Below are positions 14,078 through 18,710 of a stretch of 18,710 nt of DNA, in pieces. The notes below the pieces were generated by a model, which was not told the DNA's origin, did not search any database, and saw nothing but the letters and a program-made list of their open reading frames with translations. The stretch comes from Candidatus Aenigmatarchaeota archaeon (GTDB lineage: Archaea; Aenigmatarchaeota; Aenigmatarchaeia; QMZS01), in the NCBI GenBank assembly GCA_016932615.1, contig JAFGCN010000002.1:1-18710 (forward strand). The letters are read 5' to 3'. Both the position numbers and the translations under genes were made by a program. Position 1 is the first letter of the stretch. Every line of letters begins with the position of its first letter.

Positions 14078-14617
14078 TTAAGTGCCCTCTTTTTTTATCT
14101 CCTGCTTGACTTCACTCAGGGAAAGCTTCTTCCTCTTTCCCGCCCTTTTTAGCTCATAGCACTCAAAGTCCTCTGCTTCTATTGCCCGTGGCTTAAGGCA
14201 TATTTTGGGCACCACTACAAAAATCCTGTATCCTTTCTCCAGCGCCTTTCCAAAGCCAACCGTTTGCTCTTCCGACAAATCGGGCTTTCCGTCAAGCTTA
14301 ACTTCAACAAAAATCTTCCTGCCCTTTACGAGAAACGCAGGCAACACATCCGAGCCGAACTTCTCCAAAAGCCAATCCCGGTAGCCATCCATAGGGTTTC
14401 CTGAAGTCCCGCCCTGGCAAAAACAACCCACAACTCCCTTGGTGAGGTCCGTTCTGCAGTTTTCAAGAACAGAAGCAGAGTACGGAGAAGTAAACTCTAT
14501 TCCCTCAAACTCCCGCTTGACAAAAAAATCGCACAGGTCCGACTCGAGCCCACCGGGAACATCTCCCTTGCCAGAGACGCCGCCACCTAAAGAACCTCTA
14601 ACCGCACTCGAAGCCAT
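14078..14617 (-). CDS. Putative PD-(D/E)XK nuclease-fold protein
   Basis: 179 residues, no signal peptide. The first 25 residues are Gly/Ser-rich and probably flexible. Residues 76-140 fit a PD-(D/E)XK nuclease core: helix (YRDWLLEKF), D90, strand with E105 and K107 (KIFVEVK), then S115-E-E-Q118, a helix (FGKALEKGY) and a strand (RIFVVVPK). The Glu-X-Lys followed by Ser-X-X-Gln and Leu-X-X-Gly resembles VRR-NUC and Holliday-junction-resolvase-like domains. A Lys-rich tail follows. Cysteines at 54, 65 and 67 (CFC) lie before the core. The start is two bases after the histone stop and no separate promoter was seen, so it is read from the histone transcript. A role in DNA repair or processing is inferred; family assignment is by eye. 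Confidence 0.7.
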   Translation of the reverse strand: MASSAVRGSLGGGVSGKGDVPGGLESDLCDFFVKREFEGIEFTSPYSASVLENCRTDLTKGVVGCFCQGGTSGNPMDGYRDWLLEKFGSDVLPAFLVKGRKIFVEVKLDGKPDLSEEQTVGFGKALEKGYRIFVVVPKICLKPRAIEAEDFECYELKRAGKRKKLSLSEVKQEIKKEGT

Positions 14618-14619
14618 GT

Positions 14620-14895
14620 TTATTTAACCCTGCGGACCGCAAGCTCGATGTCCTCTGCCATTATAGTCTTTCTTCCGGCATGGCGCGTGAGCTTGTCTGC
14701 CTCCTGGACAACCCTTTTCAGCTCTTCAGCAAGATATACCGATAGTGCCTGCGCCGCCTCCTTGCTCATCCTTTCCGCCCCGAACTTCTTTGAAAGCCGA
14801 AGTACCGTATGCAGGTGAATCGTTTCCTTTCTCGACTTCTGGCTCTTGTAGGTTTCCTTATTCCTTATTGCTTTCAGGCCAAACTTTTCCAGCAT
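14620..14895 (-). CDS. Archaeal histone with N-terminal basic tail
   Basis: 91 residues against about 67-70 for HMfB-type histones. Residues 26-91 align without gaps to HMfB (offset 23): R33, FGAERMS, and HAGRKTI followed by AEDIELAVRR are close to identical. H72 and D82, the equivalents of HMfB H49 and D59 in the dimer-dimer interface, are kept, so tetramers or longer stacks on DNA are possible. The first 25 residues are an extra tail with K4, K8, R11, K13, K17, K20, R22 and K23; no alternative start codon lies inside it, so it is not a wrong start. A TATA box (14913-14924) sits 23 bases upstream. The gene is first in a unit with the nuclease-like and protease genes. Confidence 0.93.
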   Translation of the reverse strand: MLEKFGLKAIRNKETYKSQKSRKETIHLHTVLRLSKKFGAERMSKEAAQALSVYLAEELKRVVQEADKLTRHAGRKTIMAEDIELAVRRVK

Positions 14896-14909
14896 AAACT
14901 AATACCCGA

Positions 14910-15209
14910 CTAGTTAAAAATAAGCCCAAATATCAGCGTCCAGATTCCCTTTATGAGATAATAGAAGAAAATCGGGAGCCCTATGAAGCTTGTAAAGCCG
15001 TAAGACATTATGACAAGAATGGCCGCCATAAGGTCAACGAAAACACAGAAGTGGACAATGAAGCTCACGGGTGGCAGGATAGGGACAAAGCAGCTCAGCC
15101 CCTTTATCAGGAGCAGAAATATCAGGATAAGCGCAAGGGGATTTTGAAACCTCATGAAAAGCAGGACGGAAACCACAATATCGACCAGGCCTAAAAGCTG
15201 AAGGAGCAT
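14910..15209 (-). CDS. Small multi-pass membrane protein
   Basis: 99 residues from ATG 15209; the frame continues upstream to 15302, but that part overlaps the preceding gene and a TATA box lies 24 bases before 15209. Three or four hydrophobic segments (about 5-20, 24-43, 50-70 and 78-97) with short loops make almost the whole chain membrane-embedded. No family recognised. It ends 14 bases before the histone ATG, and the histone's TATA box overlaps its last codons, so partial co-transcription is possible. Confidence 0.75.
   Translation of the reverse strand: MLLQLLGLVDIVVSVLLFMRFQNPLALILIFLLLIKGLSCFVPILPPVSFIVHFCVFVDLMAAILVIMSYGFTSFIGLPIFFYYLIKGIWTLIFGLIFN
14913..14924 (-). promoter_or_regulatory. 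TATA box for the histone gene
   Basis: On the minus strand CTTATTTTTAAC is centred 23 bases upstream of the ATG at 14895 and overlaps the last codons of the upstream membrane protein. Confidence 0.45.
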
Positions 15210-15228
15210 AAAATTAATCGGGGGAGCA

Positions 15229-15516
15229 CTAATATACTTTTTTCTTTGCTGGCCAGAGCCCACGCTCAACATCCATACGTTCATAGGCAGAGCAGGGACC
15301 ATCTATATCCGGATGCCTGACCTCTTCGGGAGTTATGTCCTCAAGCCAGTTCATATGCTTTTCTGGGGGACCCATTCCCCACCACCTTTCTCTCATTATT
15401 TTCGGAGTAATCGGATCATTAAACTTCCCACCAGCCGCGCTACCCGAAAAAGCCAAATTCACGCCAGAACCGGACGATTCCTGATATTTAGGACGCTTCA
15501 GATAGCAACTCTCCAT
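15229..15516 (-). CDS. Small Trp/Pro-rich protein of unknown function
   Basis: 95 residues from ATG 15516, selected from TATA spacing; an ATG at 15561 is less likely because the TATA element would lie inside the frame. No signal peptide or membrane segment. The first 35 residues are Ser/Gly-rich; the second half is dense in Trp, Pro, Met, Glu and Arg (for example RERWWGMGPPEKHMNW, LEDITPEEV, DGPCSAYER) and looks strongly constrained. It ends in a Lys-rich tail. I do not recognise the family. The stop lies 19 bases before the ATG of the small membrane protein, so they may form a unit. Confidence 0.65.
   Translation of the reverse strand: MESCYLKRPKYQESSGSGVNLAFSGSAAGGKFNDPITPKIMRERWWGMGPPEKHMNWLEDITPEEVRHPDIDGPCSAYERMDVERGLWPAKKKVY
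15230..15238 (-). promoter_or_regulatory. TATA box for the small membrane protein gene
   Basis: On the minus strand AGTATATTA is centred 24 bases upstream of ATG 15209, supporting this start. Confidence 0.5.
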
Positions 15517-15533
15517 TCGCCAATTTAGCAAAG

Positions 15534-15545
15534 TAAAAATATAAG
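15534..15545 (-). promoter_or_regulatory. TATA box for the 15516 gene
   Basis: On the minus strand CTTATATTTTTA is centred 24 bases upstream of ATG 15516; it matches the archaeal consensus well. Confidence 0.55.
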
Positions 15546-15570
15546 ATTCTATTTTTTGCATCCTAATGCT

Positions 15571-17637
15571 TCAGGACACTGCAAGAAGGATTTTTTCAAG
15601 AGTCTTCTTTCCAATTGCCTTCTCCACAGCAACCCTGTCGAAATTCCTTATGTCCGAAAAATTCCTGATTCCAAGGCCATAAAGCCGGCGCGCCTTTACC
15701 CGCCCTATCCCTTTGAGCCGCACAAGCTCCAGAAGCTCGCTTCTTATTCCCTTCTCAACCCTTATCTCGATTTTTCGAAACTCCTCTGCAAGGCGGGAAA
15801 GCCCTTTCATCCGCGAAAATTCCCTCGCTGCATACAGAAGCCAGACCGCATTGCTTGTCTTTACGTAAACCTCTCCAGGTGTGACAGAATACTTTTCCAG
15901 AATCTCATCCTCGCCCGCTTCGCTTATCCAGTCGTGAAGCATCCTTGCGGTCTTGAGGGACTGGAGGAAAAATTCATACGAGTGGTCCCATTGGGTCGGA
16001 ACCGGAACAATGAAATCGGGGGCGTGCTTTGCGATAAAGTCGTCATACTCGGAAAACTCCTTTCCAGTGACTTTTAGGTGGGGCTGCATCTCAAAGCAGG
16101 AGCATATTGCGTGAAGGTAGAAAAGCGCTCCCGTAGAGGGCTTTATCCTGCCTATGCAGTCCAAAAGGCGCCTTGCCGAAAGTGGGTCTATGTAAAGCTC
16201 GGCTACCCTCTTTCCCAGCGGAGTTGCCCTGAATTTTCCGGTGTCTATGAATTCAAAGTCCTCCAACATTTCAAGCGCCGCCTCGATTCTCTCCTGGAAC
16301 TCAATAGACGTGCCAAAGGTAAAGCCAAAGAAGGTCTTGGAAAAGAGGTAGAGAAGCTTCGACCTTGAGTTAGCAGCTTCGGTTGCAATCAGGGAGAGCG
16401 CCTGGGCGCGAAGGACCGGCTCCATCGCAATCTTGGAAAAAACCGGCTCAATTGGCCCGAAAATATACCTGTCACGAAGCTCGTAGGCCTCGTTTTTTCC
16501 CTTTGCAATAATCAGGGCGACTCCCTTCTTGTCGTACTTTGGCCTTCCGGCGCGCCCAAGCATCTGCTGAATTTCAAGGTTAGGTATCGGCTGGGAATAG
16601 TCTCCCCCATACCTTCTAAAGTCCCGTATAATCACAAGAAATGCGGGGAGGTTCAGACCCGCCGCAAGAGTTGTGGTGGCGCAGATGACCTTTATTTTTC
16701 CCTCCCTGAAGCCCTTCTCAACAAGATGGCGCTGGGCATTTGCAAGCCCTGCATGGTGAAACGCAACGCCGTGCTTCAGGCAGTCGGCTTCCCTTTTGCA
16801 CTGCTTTGTGGGGGAGGAAAGCGCAGTCAGGACTTTTTTTGAAATTTCATCGTTTTCCGCCAAAGGAAAGTCCTTTGATATTTTTTCCGCAAACGCCTCT
16901 GCGTTTCTTCTGGACGCGAAAAACACAAGCGCCTGCCTGTCCTTTGAGACCACGTGCTTTATGAGGTCTGCAGGTTCCCTGCACTCGACTTCCCGCGTCT
17001 CATCCTCATACATGACCGTTCCCGGGATAAAAACTCCTTTTTTGAGCGGGACCGGACGGTAATCTGACTCCACAAGCTCCGCGTCAAGCCAGTCCGCAAG
17101 CTCGCCTGCATTTGAAATCGTAGCCGAAAGCGCAAGTATCTGGGGGCAGATATTTTCCTTTAGGAGCGTCAGGACAATCTCAAGAGTCGGCCCCCGGTTA
17201 GGGTCTGTAAGAAGGTGAGTTTCATCTGCAATGACAAGCGATACCTCTGAAAGCCAGGATGCCTTGTGCCTGATGATGGAGTCAAGCTTTTCTGAGGTAA
17301 GAATTATAAGGTCTTTGTCTCCAAGATAGTCTGAAGCCGAATCAAGGTCGCCAGTCGAAACTCCCACCTTTAGGCCAAATGTTCCATACTTTTCCTTGAA
17401 ATCGTGGTATTTTTCGGATGCAAGCGCCCTCAGGGGAACAATGTAAACCGACTTTCCCTTCTTTTTCAGAAAGTGCCCTATTATTGCAAGCTCTGCAATC
17501 GTGGTCTTTCCGCTCGCAGTCGGGCTTGAAACAACCATACTCCTGCCCTCAAGAAGCTTTTTTTCCAGGGCAAGCTTCTGCACCGGGTTGAATTCCTTTA
17601 TCCCGGACTGCTTTCTGACAATTTCGGAGGCGTCCAT
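15571..17637 (-). CDS. hel308: Hel308-type superfamily 2 DNA helicase
   Basis: 688 residues from ATG 17637, the usual Hel308 size; the frame extends 16 codons further to 17685, but MDASEIV aligns better with family N-termini and a TATA-like element lies at 17655-17664. Visible parts: Q-motif region (FNPVQ, Q20), Walker A PTASGKT (39-45), DETH box (138-141, Thr in place of the more common Ile/Val), LSAT (170-173), motif VI QQMLGRAGRP (357-366), then winged helix, ratchet domain and a C-terminal helix-hairpin-helix (LKGIGRVKARRLYGLG). Hel308 unwinds lagging strands at stalled forks in a 3'-5' direction in archaeal repair. It is separated from the gene cluster downstream by about 55 bases. Confidence 0.92.
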   Translation of the reverse strand: MDASEIVRKQSGIKEFNPVQKLALEKKLLEGRSMVVSSPTASGKTTIAELAIIGHFLKKKGKSVYIVPLRALASEKYHDFKEKYGTFGLKVGVSTGDLDSASDYLGDKDLIILTSEKLDSIIRHKASWLSEVSLVIADETHLLTDPNRGPTLEIVLTLLKENICPQILALSATISNAGELADWLDAELVESDYRPVPLKKGVFIPGTVMYEDETREVECREPADLIKHVVSKDRQALVFFASRRNAEAFAEKISKDFPLAENDEISKKVLTALSSPTKQCKREADCLKHGVAFHHAGLANAQRHLVEKGFREGKIKVICATTTLAAGLNLPAFLVIIRDFRRYGGDYSQPIPNLEIQQMLGRAGRPKYDKKGVALIIAKGKNEAYELRDRYIFGPIEPVFSKIAMEPVLRAQALSLIATEAANSRSKLLYLFSKTFFGFTFGTSIEFQERIEAALEMLEDFEFIDTGKFRATPLGKRVAELYIDPLSARRLLDCIGRIKPSTGALFYLHAICSCFEMQPHLKVTGKEFSEYDDFIAKHAPDFIVPVPTQWDHSYEFFLQSLKTARMLHDWISEAGEDEILEKYSVTPGEVYVKTSNAVWLLYAAREFSRMKGLSRLAEEFRKIEIRVEKGIRSELLELVRLKGIGRVKARRLYGLGIRNFSDIRNFDRVAVEKAIGKKTLEKILLAVS

Positions 17638-17654
17638 AATATTATAACCCAACA

Positions 17655-17664
17655 CGTAAAATGA
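17655..17664 (-). promoter_or_regulatory. TATA-like element for hel308
   Basis: On the minus strand TCATTTTACG is centred about 23 bases upstream of ATG 17637. The match is weak, but it falls within the alternative upstream extension and so favours the shorter protein. Confidence 0.35.
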
Positions 17665-17757
17665 ACTGCCGGTTTCCCGAGGCACTTGTTAAATTCCCCA
17701 GCCAGTTTATTTTAAGAAGGATTTTCAAACCAGGAGGCACAGATAAGACCAAGCGAT

Positions 17758-17767
17758 GCTTATAAAG
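17758..17767 (+). promoter_or_regulatory. TATA box for the 17784 gene
   Basis: GCTTATAAAG matches the archaeal consensus and is centred 22 bases upstream of ATG 17784. Confidence 0.6.
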
Positions 17768-17783
17768 AGAATGCTTTTCTATT

Positions 17784-18500
17784 ATGACCTTTAGCAAACT
17801 ATCGGCCCTGGTCCTTATTGTAGCAATTTTGGTATTTGGAACGATTTATTTCGGCCAGCAAAGCCAGGGCACCCTCCAGAGCAACCCTGCAGAATTTACG
17901 GAAAGCGATGTGCCGGATTCCGAAATAGAGCCGGAAAGCGCTGCAAAACCAGTTCCCCTACCTATTGAAGAGCCAAAAGCCAGGGAATATTTCCCGGAAA
18001 ACTCTCCTGAGGGCTGGTATGGACTGGACCCTGAACTGAACCCGGAAAGCTGCTCAGTAGACAATTCTCCACCCTTTGCCCTAAGATACTGTAACCTTCC
18101 GGATCTGAAGGTGGCCTATTCAAAGCGGTGGGTTGAGGAAAGCGGCCAAAATGGGCTGCAGGTAAGGGTAATTTCTGGCAACGTGTTCATATTCTCTCCT
18201 GGAACGCAGGAAAAAACCGAAAAAGTCATTCTATCCTCAGGGTCACTTGGCCCAGATTGTACGGAATATTCGATTCTGGGAACGACCGTCAGGAGATGCA
18301 ATAGGTACCTGTATCTCTCCAAACACCCAGATACTTCTCTGCCCAGCTCCCCAGACGACCCTCGGCTGGAAGAGGATTTCGAAAAACTAACCTATTATTT
18401 GGATACTTTCGAGAAAGGTAGTGCCATTTATGTCCTGTATTATGAACCCTCCGCCCAGAAAGCTGCAAAAGAGATTATTGGGCTTGTTTTGGAGAATTAA
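17784..18500 (+). CDS. N-terminally anchored extracytoplasmic protein
   Basis: 238 residues. A short N-terminus with one Lys precedes a hydrophobic segment (about 8-24) without a clear cleavage site, so it is probably an anchored protein facing outside. Residues 30-70 form an acidic Pro/Glu/Ser linker; the domain at about 78-238 has four cysteines (C92, C103, C159 and C172), which could form two disulfides, alternating beta-type segments and a final helix (KAAKEIIGLVLEN). No family recognised. The layout (anchor, acidic linker, small Cys-containing domain) parallels the protein at 8655-9386, without obvious sequence identity. Its TATA box lies 22 bases upstream. Confidence 0.75.
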   Translation: MTFSKLSALVLIVAILVFGTIYFGQQSQGTLQSNPAEFTESDVPDSEIEPESAAKPVPLPIEEPKAREYFPENSPEGWYGLDPELNPESCSVDNSPPFALRYCNLPDLKVAYSKRWVEESGQNGLQVRVISGNVFIFSPGTQEKTEKVILSSGSLGPDCTEYSILGTTVRRCNRYLYLSKHPDTSLPSSPDDPRLEEDFEKLTYYLDTFEKGSAIYVLYYEPSAQKAAKEIIGLVLEN

Positions 18501-18560
18501 GCAACTGGAGCAGGGAATAGGCAAAATTCATAATTAAGTGTCTTCGGTCAAATGAAGAAA

Positions 18561-18571
18561 AGTATAAATAC
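18561..18571 (+). promoter_or_regulatory. TATA box for the 18607 gene
   Basis: AGTATAAATAC is centred 41 bases upstream of ATG 18607, so the transcript should start near 18590 with a short leader that contains a GGTGG ribosome-binding site at 18597-18601, five bases before the ATG. Confidence 0.55.
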
Positions 18572-18606
18572 TTAATTAACATTATAATCATATTATGGTG
18601 GTATAA

Positions 18607-18710
18607 ATGCCGATAAATAAAAATGATCTTTGGAAGACCTATGAACCCAGAATGCCGAGAATAAGGCCTAAAACCGGAAGAAAGCTCTCTTTCTCTCCAA
18701 GCCAGGCGAC
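18607..18710 (+). CDS. N-terminus of an unknown basic protein (3' truncated by window)
   Basis: The 34 visible codons run off the window edge. The sequence is rich in Arg, Lys and Pro (EPRMPRIRPKTGRK) with one Trp, no hydrophobic segment, suggesting a cytoplasmic nucleic-acid-binding or ribosome-associated protein, though this is only composition. The start is supported by a TATA box, a short leader and a GGTGG Shine-Dalgarno site; an ATG at 18595 is closed by a stop within three codons. Confidence 0.6.
   Translation, partial: MPINKNDLWKTYEPRMPRIRPKTGRKLSFSPSQA

Noticed and set aside
14910-15302. Longer 130-residue form of the small membrane protein
   Set aside because: The extra 31 residues overlap the preceding gene and carry the TATA box for the shorter form.
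1-18710. CRISPR arrays, insertion sequences, integrase or phage genes, rRNA and tRNA
   Set aside because: No regularly spaced repeats, transposase or integrase motifs, terminal repeats or conserved RNA gene signatures were seen on either strand.

Overview
The window is archaeal chromosome. Evidence: an aIF6 gene, a Hel308-type Ski2 helicase, a histone-fold protein, and archaeal TATA elements lying 22-26 bases upstream of most start codons, which implies mostly leaderless transcripts. Where a leader exists the ribosome-binding site is archaeal (a GGAGGTG at 14063-14069 on the minus strand). Compact genes, many tiny secreted proteins and an aIF6 gene away from its usual ribosomal neighbours would fit a DPANN-type archaeon. 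No gene here fixes the phylum, so that is inference.

Bases 1-6474 form a cell-surface block on the plus strand: the tail of a secreted protein, then two paralogous single-pass membrane proteins (775-2382 and 4915-6474) bracketing three short secreted proteins. The two large proteins share a module of six cysteines with identical spacing, followed by two beta-rich domains and a C-terminal membrane anchor. Most genes carry their own TATA box. The 454-base gap at 2384-2837 holds a GC-rich hairpin element, a dense cluster of TTTAC/GTAAA half-sites around a TATA-like element, and an orphan coding-like frame. This locus is the best candidate for an undescribed system, possibly a surface assembly or contact apparatus, but its function cannot be read from sequence.

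Bases 6630-8599 hold a small unknown protein, a citramalate synthase (isoleucine synthesis without threonine) closely resembling the Leptospira enzyme, and a small cysteine-rich protein. On the minus strand, 8655-10939 holds an N-terminally anchored protein, aIF6, a protein with faint CheD-like (Cys/His deamidase) features and a cupin. A MarC-family membrane protein (11016-11645, plus) is divergent from the cupin and converges on the next block.

The minus-strand block 15516-11649 runs: small Trp/Pro-rich protein, small multi-pass membrane protein, histone with a basic N-terminal tail, candidate PD-(D/E)XK nuclease, and a large secreted, membrane-anchored papain-family protease with a DUF333-like segment. 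The nuclease gene starts two bases after the histone stop. Hel308 (17637-15571) follows. The right end has an anchored extracytoplasmic protein and the first 34 codons of a basic protein cut by the window edge. No CRISPR array, insertion sequence, rRNA or tRNA was found.
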